Positions 47,187-55,783 of a stretch of 64,000 nt of DNA are shown here, piece by piece (position 1 is the stretch's first letter; every line of letters starts with the position of its first letter). The stretch spans positions 62,001-126,000 of the forward strand of contig NZ_QMEA01000002.1 of the NCBI RefSeq assembly GCF_012912105.1. Reading direction: 5' to 3'. The position numbers were made by a program, and so were the translations under genes. The notes under the pieces were generated by a model. It was given only the letters and a program-made list of their open reading frames with translations, was not told the origin of the DNA and did not search any database. This stretch comes from Brasilonema sp. UFV-L1. GTDB taxonomy: Bacteria > Cyanobacteriota > Cyanobacteriia > Cyanobacteriales > Nostocaceae.

Positions 47187-47311
47187 TTGAATCTCAGCCT
47201 GGTGATACGCGCTTTCGAGTGCGTTTGCTTATTCAAGATGTGAATCATTCATATGAAAAAGCTTCTGAGTAGAATTTTTAGTAGAATTTTTACCAGAACT
47301 AACTGCAAGCT

Positions 47312-47851
47312 ATGACTGAGATTTTCCAAACACAGCGCCTAATAATCCGTCAGTGGAAACCTGAAGCTGATGTTGCACAAGCCTTTGAAATTTATAACAA
47401 TCCAGAAGTGGTACGCTTTATTGGTGGCAAGGTGGAGGAGAGTGAACAGACTCAACGAGCAAGTTTGCAACGAGTGATTGAACGCTATGCCCAACTCAAT
47501 AATGGTACTGGTATATGGGCAATTTTTGAAAAACAAATCGGAGAAATTGTCGGAACTATCCTGTTAAAACAACTGCCTGATAATGAGGGCAAACCTACTC
47601 AGGATTATGAAGTAGGTTGGCACTTAAAAAAAGCAGCTTGGGGCAAAGGTTATGCGACAGAAGCTGGACGAGGTGCTATTGAATATGGATTTAATATTCT
47701 TAAATTACCAGTTATCTATGCGGTGGTGAAGCCTGAAAATCACGATTCAATTCGGGTAACTCAACGGCTTGGCATGATACCAATGGGTCGCACTCACAAA
47801 TACTATAGTGCCGAACTGGAGTTATTTAAACTAGAAGCAAAGCAGAAATAA
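47312..47851 (+). CDS. GNAT-family N-acetyltransferase, duplicated copy 2
   Basis: The 179-residue paralogue of the gene at 46577 has the same start (MTEIFQTQRLIIRQWKPEAD), acetyl-CoA motif (WHLKKAAWGKGYATEAGRG) and C-terminal LELFKLEAKQK. It has diverged in the middle (FIGGKVEESEQTQRASLQRV versus FLSCNQQQSVEDVQIKLQRL), where substrate contacts may lie. It is preceded by a copied kinase 3' fragment. It appears intact. Confidence 0.88.
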   Translation: MTEIFQTQRLIIRQWKPEADVAQAFEIYNNPEVVRFIGGKVEESEQTQRASLQRVIERYAQLNNGTGIWAIFEKQIGEIVGTILLKQLPDNEGKPTQDYEVGWHLKKAAWGKGYATEAGRGAIEYGFNILKLPVIYAVVKPENHDSIRVTQRLGMIPMGRTHKYYSAELELFKLEAKQK

Positions 47852-48018
47852 AATATTCGTCAGTTTACTAGTTTATTTTTCCAGCTAAAACCTGATTCGT
47901 TCATTGGAAAAATTTCTGAGATAACAAAATTTATTCATTAGAAGTTAGTGACTTAACAAGCAAATTTAAAAGACTTTTTTATCTACCTAATCAAAAACCT
48001 ATAAAGTTAAGGTGTATC

Positions 48019-49419
48019 ATGCTTGATATAGAAACATTACGCCAAGTTCCCCTCTTCTCGAAACTACCAAATGAACGGTTGCAATGGCTACTTAAACAAA
48101 GTGTAGAAGTTTGGCGAGAACCTGGAGAAATTCATCGCCGTGAAGGTGACCCTGCTGACCATGTTTTTATACTGCTAGAAGGTCAAGTACGGATTACACA
48201 GAAAGTGGGTAATCAAGAAGTTTTGTTAGCAATGTATGAACCAAAAACACTGTTTGGTGAATTGCCTGTTTTAATGGGTGAGACACATTTTTGGGCGAGT
48301 GGTCGTGCTGTGACTCACTGCCATATTTTAGAATTGCCAAATCAGGTATTTTGGGAAATGCTTTCAAGCTGTACTTGCGTCATGACTGAGATTCTGCGCA
48401 CAATGGCAGAACGGTTGCAAGCTGTGCAGACGATATCACAGCACAGAGAAAAACTTGTCGCGTTAGGCACTTTAGCAGCAGGATTAGCACACGAGTTGAA
48501 TAACCCTGCTTCAGCTTGTCGTAGGGCTGTGGGACAATTACGGCAAACTAGGCAAGTGTTACAGCCTCTGACTGTAAAACTGAATCAAAAACAAATGACT
48601 TGCGACCAAAAAGCATTTGTTGCTAAATTGCAGCAAGATGCGATCGCCCATGCAAAAACAGCAGCTAAACTCGATCCAATCATGCAAAGCGATCGCGAAG
48701 ATGAGATGATCCAATGGCTAGAAGCACACAATGTTGCCAATAGCTGGAAACTTGCTCCCACACTCGTTACAGCAGGACTCGATATCGATTGGCTAGAGAA
48801 TGTTAAGAAAAATGTCGGTGAATTATTACTGGGTAATGTCCTGACTTGGACAGAGACAACATTACAAGAATGGGGTTTGTTAGATGAACTTGACCATTGT
48901 ACAATCCGAATCTCTACCTTAGTTGATGCCGTCAAAGATTACTCCTACATGGATCGCGCACCTCTACAGGAAATAGATATCCATGAAGGTATAGAAAGTA
49001 CTCTCACAATTTTGAGTCACAAGCTAAAGCATAGTCATGTGCTAGTCACGCGGGAGTATGACTGTGAAGTACCGCTGATTAGTGCTTACGGTAGAGAACT
49101 CAATCAAGTCTGGACGAATTTAATTGATAATGCCATTGATGCTATTCATGAACAAAATGGTCAAATCTGGATTCGCACGAGTTGCGAAAGTGACTTTTTG
49201 CTCGTGGAGATTGCTGACAATGGTCCTGGTATTCCCCCAGAACTTCGGTCTCATATTTTTGAGCCATTTTTTACAACCAAAGGAGTTGGTAAGGGGACTG
49301 GGTTAGGTTTGCACATTGTCTACCGCATTGTTGTAGAACAGCATCAAGGTGATATTCGGGTGTTGTCACAGCCAGGAGATACCAGATTTCAGGTGCGCTT
49401 ACCGATGAATTTGTCTTAG
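48019..49419 (+). CDS. Histidine kinase with N-terminal cNMP-binding domain (copy 2)
   Basis: The 466-residue soluble kinase has a cNMP-binding-like domain (about 5-130), H158 in TLAAGLAHELNNP, and HATPase motifs NQVWTNLIDNAIDA, DNGPGIPP and GKGTGLGLHI. It is a paralogue of the kinase at 45131-46537, with about the same length. Together with the receiver/flavoprotein fusion at 41354 the two may form one signalling module. A long imperfect hairpin follows the gene. Confidence 0.92.
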   Translation: MLDIETLRQVPLFSKLPNERLQWLLKQSVEVWREPGEIHRREGDPADHVFILLEGQVRITQKVGNQEVLLAMYEPKTLFGELPVLMGETHFWASGRAVTHCHILELPNQVFWEMLSSCTCVMTEILRTMAERLQAVQTISQHREKLVALGTLAAGLAHELNNPASACRRAVGQLRQTRQVLQPLTVKLNQKQMTCDQKAFVAKLQQDAIAHAKTAAKLDPIMQSDREDEMIQWLEAHNVANSWKLAPTLVTAGLDIDWLENVKKNVGELLLGNVLTWTETTLQEWGLLDELDHCTIRISTLVDAVKDYSYMDRAPLQEIDIHEGIESTLTILSHKLKHSHVLVTREYDCEVPLISAYGRELNQVWTNLIDNAIDAIHEQNGQIWIRTSCESDFLLVEIADNGPGIPPELRSHIFEPFFTTKGVGKGTGLGLHIVYRIVVEQHQGDIRVLSQPGDTRFQVRLPMNLS

Positions 49420-49460
49420 TCAGCTTAAGTGATATTTTGCACTCTTCTCAACACGATTCA

Positions 49461-49529
49461 AAAAAGCGGGTTTCTAAACCAGAAATTAAAGGTTCTATGA
49501 ACAGATATTCTCAAGAAACCCGGTTTTTC
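49461..49529 (+). terminator. Possible terminator after kinase copy 2
   Basis: AAAAAGCGGGTTTCT and AGAAACCCGGTTTTT face each other across about 40 nt, 42 bp after the kinase stop. The right arm ends in a T-run. The large loop lowers confidence. Confidence 0.5.
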
Positions 49530-49549
49530 ACTCAGGTGCAAAATCTGAG

Positions 49550-49921
49550 TTAAGCCAAATCTTGGTAAACTGATAACTCATCTACTCTCATTTCAAAAGG
49601 CATTCCTTGACTTTTGGGAGGACAGACGCGAATTTTTGCATTGCTGACAATTTGGCATAGCAATCTAGCCATCCTGACAAGGTTCTGTAACACACGCCAG
49701 TTCGTGACTTGATCTGGACATTCAATCACCAAAGTCAAAGTACTCAGGTGAGTCGTTACATACCATCGACAATTAGATAATAAATCTTGGAGGTTGCGAT
49801 CGCACCCTTCATAAAAGTATCTGCTGATAGAATACTCTAGTTGCTGCCGCAGGATAATATCTGCCGATGTCAGTTGAACAGGGTGTGAATCTTCTTCGTG
49901 AAAAAAATGCTTCCTTTTCAT
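49550..49921 (-). CDS. Hypothetical protein, about 123 aa
   Basis: The ORF is 128 codons from 49936; MKRKHFFHEEDSHP at 49921 is the likelier start. The protein has a helical middle (SADIILRQQLEYSISRYFYEG) and no signal peptide or known motif. I do not recognise it. A second small ORF lies 17-30 bp upstream on the same strand, so the two may be co-transcribed. Confidence 0.5.
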   Translation of the reverse strand: MKRKHFFHEEDSHPVQLTSADIILRQQLEYSISRYFYEGCDRNLQDLLSNCRWYVTTHLSTLTLVIECPDQVTNWRVLQNLVRMARLLCQIVSNAKIRVCPPKSQGMPFEMRVDELSVYQDLA

Positions 49922-49952
49922 CTCCTTGTCTCTCAATTGTTCTCACTATTTT

Positions 49953-50189
49953 TCAATTACCATTACAGAAAGTCAGTCTTTCTTTCGTTTTTAAAAATTC
50001 CTGAGTTTCGTTATCATAGAAAGCACCAATACCACTAAGCGGAGTATCCGAATAGTTTTTGAATAGATACACTCTTTGTCTCAACAAACTAACAATTCGT
50101 TGTTTTGTAGCTTGTTTGACAGTTGTTGTCGTTGGAAATAAAAATAAAGTGACAGCGCTATCTTTGACAATAGCTTGATGTATACACAA
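49953..50189 (-). CDS. Hypothetical small protein, up to 78 aa
   Basis: The frame from a TTG at 50189 to 49953 encodes a basic protein (VKQATKQRIVSLLRQRVYLFKNYSDTPLSGIGAFYDNETQEFL). It has no recognisable domain and no ATG near the 5' end. It may be real because the following ORF is close, but it could also be a remnant. Confidence 0.35.
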   Translation of the reverse strand: MCIHQAIVKDSAVTLFLFPTTTTVKQATKQRIVSLLRQRVYLFKNYSDTPLSGIGAFYDNETQEFLKTKERLTFCNGN

Positions 50190-50267
50190 GTTATACTAAA
50201 TCCAGAAGAGCATCCTAAATGTTTAACTTATGGTATTTTTTTGTGCGGGTTTCTAACTCATTTTATT

Positions 50268-50426
50268 AGTCCCCGTCCTTAAAGACGGGGTCTTCATTCA
50301 TTAAAATTTCAGAGCAAGATGCACCCACGACTCGTCTTCTTTAACATATTGAGATGCTCCCAAATTCAGTTTATAAATCCCCTTTTTCTATAGTTTATTA
50401 GTCCCCGTTCTTAAGGACGGGGTCTT
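50268..50426. repeat. Pair of hairpin repeats, left of the SagB pseudogene
   Basis: Two direct copies of a 27-bp palindrome (AGTCCCCGT..TTAA..ACGGGGTCTT) lie at 50268-50294 and 50400-50426. They match, in inverted orientation, the pair at 51035-51091. Confidence 0.85.
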
Positions 50427-50444
50427 AATTACGGCAAACAAGTC

Positions 50445-51017
50445 CTATATTGCTGTACCTGTGCCAGAAGACAGAGGAATTATAAATGCAGATGCGGATT
50501 TTGTATCACTCAGCTTGTCACTTAAATGACTTGCTTGAAACAGATATTTTGCTTGATAATAACCAGGCAATCTTACTTCTCATTGATGAAAAACCAAATC
50601 AACTAATATCTCTTCAACATTTTTAGTTTGTTTTGGTTTTTCTGCTTTCTGTAAGATGATCTTCCAGAAATCTTCTACATAAATGAACTTTTTCCGGAAA
50701 CGCCTGATTGAATATGTGTTCCAAACACTTTGGTAAAATCTTCCCTGGTCTAAGTCAAATTGCGGATACTCTAGTTGTTTTTGAAAACTCTTGATTCTCA
50801 AAGCTTAAATCAGCATTGAGAGCGAGTTTCTCAAATTCAAAATTAATTGTAAGTCTCTATTTTTTAGATAAGTTGAGGCAGCAATAGCACCTAGATGATG
50901 TCCGCTATCTAAAAAGCAATACCTCACACTCCTTTGTTTATATTTCCAACTAGACTTATCATAAACGCAAAGAATAAAAAAAATGAATCCAATGATACGA
51001 TTATTCGAGAAAATCAA
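50445..51017 (-). pseudogene. SagB-type nitroreductase remnant
   Basis: The minus strand first reads SSWKYKQRSVRYCFLDSGHH and LGAIAASTYLKNRDLQLI. After a frameshift it continues FEFEKLALNADLSFENQEF, then RFYQSVWNTYSIRRFRKKF and VEEILVDLVFHQ. A TGA follows, and the same frame runs on as EVRLPGYYQAKYLFQASHL. These blocks match SagB/nitroreductase-family flavoproteins, with the end of one domain and the start of a second. At least one frameshift and one stop, plus a missing 5' part, make it a pseudogene. Confidence 0.7.
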
Positions 51018-51034
51018 CTCTCTAAACCATCATT

Positions 51035-51091
51035 AAGACCCCATCCTTAAGGACGGGGACTATTAAGACCCCATCCTTAAGAACGGGGACT
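51035..51091. repeat. Pair of hairpin repeats, right of the SagB pseudogene
   Basis: Two copies, 51035-51061 and 51065-51091, of the palindrome AAGACCCCATCCTTAA..ACGGGGACT are in tandem, inverted relative to the left pair. Compensatory-looking changes (AAGGACGG/AAGAACGG) occur between copies. Confidence 0.85.
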
Positions 51092-51525
51092 ATGAGAGGC
51101 TATTTATAAACAAAATATTAAGTTGGGGTGCCAGTTTTGGAGAAAGGTTTCCCGACAGAGGCTCTAGCGTTATGATCTTGTGAGTACTAGATAATCATTT
51201 GCAATTTCTAGACAAGAAATACCTTCTCTTCCTGTAGTCTGCTAGTAGATTTTAGTAGGAAACAGAGAGTACCAGCGAATAGATTAACTCGTCAATTCTA
51301 AAAAAATATTGATAATTTTTTTCAAAAATATTCCAGATAGTGAGCCACATAAATGAATAGGAATATTAACTGCTGACTGAGGAAATCACTTTGTAAGACT
51401 TATAAAGTCCTTCCATAGATGGAAGGAGACGATACTCCTAAGGTAGAAGTTTCAAGCAAGCATAGTAGTTACCTTTTCATCAGAAGCAAGACAAGCCTTA
51501 AGTAAACATCATCCACATAAATATC
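51092..51525. other. Intergenic region upstream of the DUF4142 gene
   Basis: It contains the likely promoter of the downstream exported protein, a GTTTCCCGACAGAGGC-type sequence resembling one inside the IS element at about 44540, and a hairpin GTCCTTCC/GGAAGGAGAC near 51407-51430. No gene is seen. Confidence 0.45.
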
Positions 51526-52245
51526 ATGCACAATCACAAACGATTAATGAAAAAAATTGTTGGCAGTTTTGTAGGAGTTGCTAGTATAAGTACCTTCATC
51601 GTTTTTCCAGCAATGGTACAAGCCAATATCAACTCTAGTTCCTCTAACAGTTCTAGTCGGTCTCTGTTTTCCCAAAATACGCCTGAGACAACAAGTCCTT
51701 CTGGTGGTACTACGTCTCCTCCTCGCACTACGACTCCTAATCGTTCGCTTACTGCTTTAGATAAAGAATTTATGACTAAAGCGGCGCAAAGTGACCAAAC
51801 AGAGATCCAGACAAGTCAGTTAGCACTCAAGCGGTCTCAAAATCAAGAGGTGAAAAACTATGCACAGCGTATGATTAAAGAACATACAGATTCAAGTCAA
51901 CAACTCAAGCAGATAGCTAAGAAAAAGAGTTTTACACTACCAAAAGACATTGGTCCGGAAAACAAAGCTTTATTGACAAAACTGACCAAGTTAAATGGTA
52001 AAATGTTTGACCAAGCATATATGGAAGGGCAGCTTCAAGCTCATACCAAAACTCTGGCTGATTACCAAAATTACCTCACACAAGGACAAGACTCAGAGTT
52101 GAATGCATTTGCAAGTAAAATTGCTCCAATTGTCGCCGATCACCTACAAATGGTACAGAACATGGTGACAGGTACAGGAACTTCTAGCACAGACACGAAT
52201 GGTACAAGCACTCCAAGCCCAGGAACTTCTGGTTCAGGACGTTAA
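51526..52245 (+). CDS. Exported DUF4142 (ferritin-like helical) protein
   Basis: The 239-residue protein has a signal peptide (IVGSFVGVASISTFIVFPAMVQA), a Ser/Thr/Pro-rich linker (about 35-75) and a DUF4142 domain (about 76-210: ALDKEFMTKAAQSDQTEIQTS, QRMIKEHTDSSQQL, FDQAYMEGQLQAH), then a Gly/Ser/Thr tail. DUF4142 folds as a four-helix bundle of unknown function and is linked to envelope stress. A second ATG at 51547 also precedes the signal peptide and is equally possible. Confidence 0.85.
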   Translation: MHNHKRLMKKIVGSFVGVASISTFIVFPAMVQANINSSSSNSSSRSLFSQNTPETTSPSGGTTSPPRTTTPNRSLTALDKEFMTKAAQSDQTEIQTSQLALKRSQNQEVKNYAQRMIKEHTDSSQQLKQIAKKKSFTLPKDIGPENKALLTKLTKLNGKMFDQAYMEGQLQAHTKTLADYQNYLTQGQDSELNAFASKIAPIVADHLQMVQNMVTGTGTSSTDTNGTSTPSPGTSGSGR

Positions 52246-52301
52246 GCAATAGTAAGGTATGGTAGGTAGTGTCTATCTAGTCATGAATGGATAGACAGTA
52301 C

Positions 52302-52958
52302 TTACTTTTTCCGCGCAACAATATGAAAAATATGCCAATGTTTCTCCTCTCCTATAGGTGTTTTCCCAGGATGATCTTCTTCCTGTAAGATTTCTATTTC
52401 AAAAGGTTGCAGCAACATTTCTACTTGTTGACGTGTATGGTGATTCATGGAAGCATAAATAGCCCAAGAATCATGGTTACCAAACAATTGTCTACAAAAA
52501 CGACCACCAGAACGCAATGATGAAATTATCTTTTCCCATAAACTAGGGAAAGATTCCGGTGAACAAAATGGTAGTGAAAAGCTGGCGTTTACTAAATCGA
52601 CTGATTCTGGTAGCATGACATCTTGAAAAGCAACGACCCGAGTTTCCAAAAGTTGGCGATTAATATCTGGGCGTTCTAATAAACGTGCTATTGCTTCAGC
52701 TTCACCATCCATAGCTAAAACTCGCCAACCCCGACGTAAGAGTTCTACTGTATCTCGCCCTTCCCCGCAGCCTAAATCAACCGCAAACCGTGAGTATAGG
52801 ACAGAAGTCTCGTTTCGGTTGAGACTTTCTATGTCAAAATACCCTAAAGCTTTAAGTAAAGTGTCTCGTGGCGGACGACCCACAACAGCATTATAGTACG
52901 CAGACCAATCACGCTCAAAAACTTGACCTTCAGATTGATAATTATTTAACTCAGACAT
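52302..52958 (-). CDS. SAM-dependent methyltransferase (class I)
   Basis: The 218-residue protein has motif I VDLGCGEGRDTVELLRRG, then VLAMDGEAEAIARL and a later motif VDLVNASFSLPF. It resembles TehB/UbiE-type small-molecule methyltransferases; the substrate is unknown. It has no apparent operon partner and converges on the DUF4142 gene. Confidence 0.85.
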   Translation of the reverse strand: MSELNNYQSEGQVFERDWSAYYNAVVGRPPRDTLLKALGYFDIESLNRNETSVLYSRFAVDLGCGEGRDTVELLRRGWRVLAMDGEAEAIARLLERPDINRQLLETRVVAFQDVMLPESVDLVNASFSLPFCSPESFPSLWEKIISSLRSGGRFCRQLFGNHDSWAIYASMNHHTRQQVEMLLQPFEIEILQEEDHPGKTPIGEEKHWHIFHIVARKK

Positions 52959-53149
52959 AGTGCATATAAGTTAGAGATATGGAAGCTGATGTTATTTACA
53001 AACCATCAGCTCTTTAACAGAAATAATACTATTAAATTTTTCATGACGAAATATAAATTAATCTCATCAAAAAACGACAATTGCAGAAGTCAGTAACTCA
53101 AAGCAGTGATTAAGATCACTAATAAAATGATTAATGTTAGGTAACTTTT

Positions 53150-53283
53150 TTCTAGAGCACTGGTATAGTAATTTTAAAAACTTAGTTTCTATTTGCTAGA
53201 CAGACTGAGTTTTCGTGAGTTCAACGATAAAGTTACCGAGTTTTTTAGCCCAATGTGTGACTAATGTACCAGCACTCTAGAAA
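53150..53283. repeat. Inverted-repeat-bounded 134-bp segment, MITE-like
   Basis: TTTCTAGAGCACTGGTA at 53150-53166 and TACCAGCACTCTAGAAA at 53267-53283 are inverted repeats with two mismatches. The interior is non-coding. It lies in a 621-bp gap (52959-53579) between the methyltransferase and ctaB, in which I see no other gene. Confidence 0.45.
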
Positions 53284-53518
53284 GCTAAAAAATTTTGTTC
53301 TCTTTCAGCTCAATCCTCATTTCAGTAAGGAGATATTAGATATGATTAGTGTATTAGTAAATTTACTGAAGACGGAAATGTTTATCAGAAGCTAGTATTA
53401 ACACGATAGTTGCTGTTGCTTTAGAAAGTGGCTGGCTTTCTCAAGCAACCTCAATATCTGGAACAATACATTTCTCAGTTTGATTTTGGATGTGAGATGA
53501 GCAAGTAGGTAATTTGTA

Positions 53519-53552
53519 AGGGAAAAGGTAAGATATATTTTACCTTTTCCCT
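53519..53552. terminator. Strong hairpin downstream of ctaB
   Basis: Perfect 13-bp arms AGGGAAAAGGTAA and TTACCTTTTCCCT lie around an 8-nt loop, 28 bp past the ctaB stop. A T-rich run follows on the plus strand, so it may work best for plus-strand transcripts but can end the ctaB message too. Confidence 0.7.
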
Positions 53553-53579
53553 TCTTCTTTTTGACGAGTCATTTTCTAT

Positions 53580-54536
53580 TTAAAACACAAAATCTAACAC
53601 AAAATCTAAAATGTCTCTGGTTAGTTGATGAGTTAAAGGCAAACTATCAATCACCATTGCAGCGCAGAGTAACATCATATAGAAAATTGAGTAGAGAAAT
53701 AGAGAACGTGCTAATTGTTTATCATCTGGATTGTACAATAGCGCCCAAGCTTTTTTGATGAAAAAAGCTCCTAGTATAATAGCAATACAGGTGTAAACAA
53801 CACCTGTGACATGAAGCGGATAGAAGAGCAAAAATGTACTGGGGATAAGAAGTAAAGAGTACACCCAAATTTGGCGAGTTGCAGCAACATTACCAGCAAC
53901 AACAGGAAGCATGGGTACACCAACTTTGGCATAGTCATCACGGATCATCAATGCTAAAGCCCAGAAATGAGGAGGTGTCCACAAAAAGACAATTGCAAAT
54001 AGTAACCATGCAGCCCAGCTTAAACTATCTGTGACCGCCGCCCAACCAACTAACGCTGGAATTCCCCCAGCAGCACCACCAATGACTATGTTTGCAGGAT
54101 TATGCCGTTTGAGTAAGTGAGTGTAGACGCCCACATAAAAGACAATACCAGACATTGTTAATAGGGCACTGAGCAAGTTGACAAAGACAGCAAGTAGGAT
54201 GAAGGAAAGACAAGCAAGGGCGATCGCAAATATTAAAGCATGCGATGGCTGTACACGACCAGAAACCAAAGGTCGGTGGCGTGTACGTTCCATTTGATCA
54301 TCAATGTCGCGATCATAAATACAATTTATCGTTTGAGCACTTGCAGCAGCAAAAGTTCCACCACAGACAGTGACAAGCAACAATACTGGGTTGACTTTTC
54401 CACCAGACGCAATCCACATACTACCAGCAGTTGTCATAAGTAGCAGGGGGATAATCCGAGGCTTTGTGAGTTGATAATAACTGTGAATGACTTGTAGAAA
54501 GTTTTGATGGTGGCGTGTAGCGGTGTCCTCAATCAT
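53580..54536 (-). CDS. ctaB: Protoheme IX farnesyltransferase (heme O synthase)
   Basis: The 318-residue UbiA-family membrane enzyme converts heme b to heme O by farnesylation, for cytochrome oxidase. It shows the prenyl-diphosphate-binding NCIYDRDIDDQMERTRHRPL, a second Asp-rich region (LMIRDDYAKVGVPMLP), and about nine membrane helices. It starts 23 bp after feoA on the same strand, putting it at the end of the nif-linked gene run. Heme for a respiratory oxidase would fit heterocyst respiration, but that link is inference. Confidence 0.94.
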   Translation of the reverse strand: MIEDTATRHHQNFLQVIHSYYQLTKPRIIPLLLMTTAGSMWIASGGKVNPVLLLVTVCGGTFAAASAQTINCIYDRDIDDQMERTRHRPLVSGRVQPSHALIFAIALACLSFILLAVFVNLLSALLTMSGIVFYVGVYTHLLKRHNPANIVIGGAAGGIPALVGWAAVTDSLSWAAWLLFAIVFLWTPPHFWALALMIRDDYAKVGVPMLPVVAGNVAATRQIWVYSLLLIPSTFLLFYPLHVTGVVYTCIAIILGAFFIKKAWALLYNPDDKQLARSLFLYSIFYMMLLCAAMVIDSLPLTHQLTRDILDFVLDFVF

Positions 54537-54559
54537 GATTTGACGAATTCCTCATGTGT

Positions 54560-54811
54560 TCACTCATCATCAATGCGAACATAAATTTTTTGAACCAATT
54601 CCCGAGTTAGTGTCAATCGTCTTTCTCCTACTGTGATGACAAAACAAGGAAAGTGCTGTTCTACAGTGATGGAAGTTCCTGGTATTATCCCCATTGATAT
54701 CATCTCTTGGAGAGATTTTTCGTCCTTAATGTTGCAGAACTTGATGATTCCTCGCTCTCCTTTTTTGAGCAATTCTAGTGAGGAACCAGTGACACGAAAT
54801 TTAGAAAACAT
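54560..54811 (-). CDS. feoA: FeoA-domain protein
   Basis: The 83-residue SH3-like FeoA domain (SLELLKKGERGIIKFCN, MGIIPGTSITVEQHFP, LTLTRELVQKIYVRI) normally assists FeoB in ferrous iron uptake; no feoB is adjacent. FeoA-like genes close to nif clusters are common in diazotrophs, where iron demand is high. It lies downstream of fdxH and 23 bp upstream of ctaB. Confidence 0.88.
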   Translation of the reverse strand: MFSKFRVTGSSLELLKKGERGIIKFCNIKDEKSLQEMISMGIIPGTSITVEQHFPCFVITVGERRLTLTRELVQKIYVRIDDE

Positions 54812-54837
54812 TAATAAATAAAACTCAAAAAATTAGA

Positions 54838-54864
54838 TTCCCGACTTCTTTAAAAAGTCGGGAA
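54838..54864 (-). terminator. Terminator after fdxH
   Basis: A 27-bp stem-loop with arms TTCCCGACTT and AAGTCGGGAA is followed on the minus strand by TCTAATTTTTT, in the gap between fdxH and feoA. It shares its core with the repeat at 13347-13380. Confidence 0.75.
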
Positions 54865-54918
54865 CTTTGTTGTCTACAACTGATTTCAGATTGCTATAGT
54901 ACCTTGATTTGAAGTTTG

Positions 54919-54942
54919 AGAGACGTAGCATACTACGTCTCT
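54919..54942. repeat. Palindromic repeat AGAGACGTAG-CATA-CTACGTCTCT
   Basis: The perfect 10-bp arms make it the intergenic relative of the repeat read in frame inside the C39 ABC gene (17254-17283). Confidence 0.75.
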
Positions 54943-54998
54943 ATACAAATAAGGAAAGAAATTTCCTTACTGTTCAAAACATGGCAACAAGATATGAA

Positions 54999-55298
54999 CT
55001 AAACCAAGTATGGTTCTTGGTTAGTCTTAATCGTGCAATCAGAACGTGGATAAGTCACACAAAGTAAAGCAAAACCCTTAGACATTTGTTCGTCATCCAA
55101 AAAGCTTTGCTCTGATTGGTCAATTTCACCTTCAACAACTTTCCCAACACAGCTAGAGCAAGCACCAGCGTGACAAGAAAAAGGCAAATCAATACCGTTT
55201 TCTTCGGCTGCATCTAGGATATTTGTCTCTTCATCCACTTCAATTGTGGTATCTAGACCTTCTTTCTTGTTGATTAATCTAACTTGGTATGTAGCCAT
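54999..55298 (-). CDS. fdxH: Heterocyst-type [2Fe-2S] ferredoxin
   Basis: The 99-residue plant-type ferredoxin has the cluster ligands CHAGACSSC and [11 protein letters not shown]. The sequence, including [20 protein letters not shown] and a C-terminal [10 protein letters not shown], matches FdxH, the ferredoxin that donates electrons to nitrogenase reductase in heterocysts, better than vegetative PetF. It lies downstream of hesB, the usual order in Anabaena-type nif clusters. A terminator-like hairpin follows at 54838-54864. Confidence 0.95.
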   Translation of the reverse strand: MATYQVRLINKKEGLDTTIEVDEETNILDAAEENGIDLPFSCHAGACSSCVGKVVEGEIDQSEQSFLDDEQMSKGFALLCVTYPRSDCTIKTNQEPYLV

Positions 55299-55408
55299 TT
55301 TTGATTTTTCTCACACGCGGTACAGTTAGGTTTTATGACTTCAAGGGTGTAAGAAAGTCAAAAGTCAAAAAACATTTTTTAGCTTTTTACTTTTTACTTT
55401 TTACTTAT

Positions 55409-55783
55409 TTAGCTACAAGGTATACCTGCTGAGGAGCAATCAGCTGTTCTAAATGACTTTCCACAGCCGCAGGTATCAGTAGCCTTGGGGTTGATGAATT
55501 TAAATCCGCTTTCCATCACTCCCTCTACAAAATCGATAACCAAGCCTTCCAATAACGGTACACTTTTAGCATCTATGTAAACAAGCATCTTGCCTTGCTG
55601 GCTGACTAAATCATCTGGTTGTGGCTTACTTGTGACTTCCATTGCATACTCATAGCCACTGCAACCACCATCTTTAACAGAGATGCGGATACCTTTAGTT
55701 GGTGTATTGGTTTCGTCGGAAGCAGAACCTCGTAACAACATCCGCAGGTGAAATTCTGCTTTTTCCGTCAAAGTAACCGTCAT
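55409..55783 (-). CDS. hesB: HesB/IscA-type Fe-S cluster carrier
   Basis: The 124-residue A-type carrier has the three conserved cysteines: KDGGCSGYEYAM and DTCGCGKSF. It accepts or delivers Fe-S clusters during nitrogenase maturation. The C-terminus is extended beyond CGCG (RTADCSSAGIPCS) and carries two further cysteines, a feature of cyanobacterial HesB. It lies between hesA and fdxH on the same strand. Confidence 0.94.
   Translation of the reverse strand: MTVTLTEKAEFHLRMLLRGSASDETNTPTKGIRISVKDGGCSGYEYAMEVTSKPQPDDLVSQQGKMLVYIDAKSVPLLEGLVIDFVEGVMESGFKFINPKATDTCGCGKSFRTADCSSAGIPCS

Larger units (their letters stand above)
46450..47845 (+). repeat. Tandem duplication covering kinase 3' end and GNAT gene
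   Basis: Two direct copies begin CTTTGAATCTCAGCCTGG: copy 1 is 46450-47184 and copy 2 is 47185 to about 47845. Both run through the kinase end (GCTTCTGAGTAGAATTTTTA), the gap ending ATGACTGAGATTTTCCAAAC, and the GNAT gene. In copy 2 the kinase fragment is only a remnant. Confidence 0.9.

Noticed and set aside
49894..49936. Longer start (MRDKEMKRK) for the hypothetical gene at 49550
   Set aside because: The extra five codons are possible but MKRKHFF at 49921 is at least as good; neither can be proved.
50429..50527. Plus-strand open stretch reading YIAVPVPEDRGIINADADFV
   Set aside because: The minus strand of the same DNA continues the SagB-type frame after the TGA, so the plus-strand stretch is a shadow.
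50268..51091. CRISPR array
   Set aside because: The repeats are four self-complementary hairpins with unequal spacing and opposite orientations, not regular repeat-spacer units.
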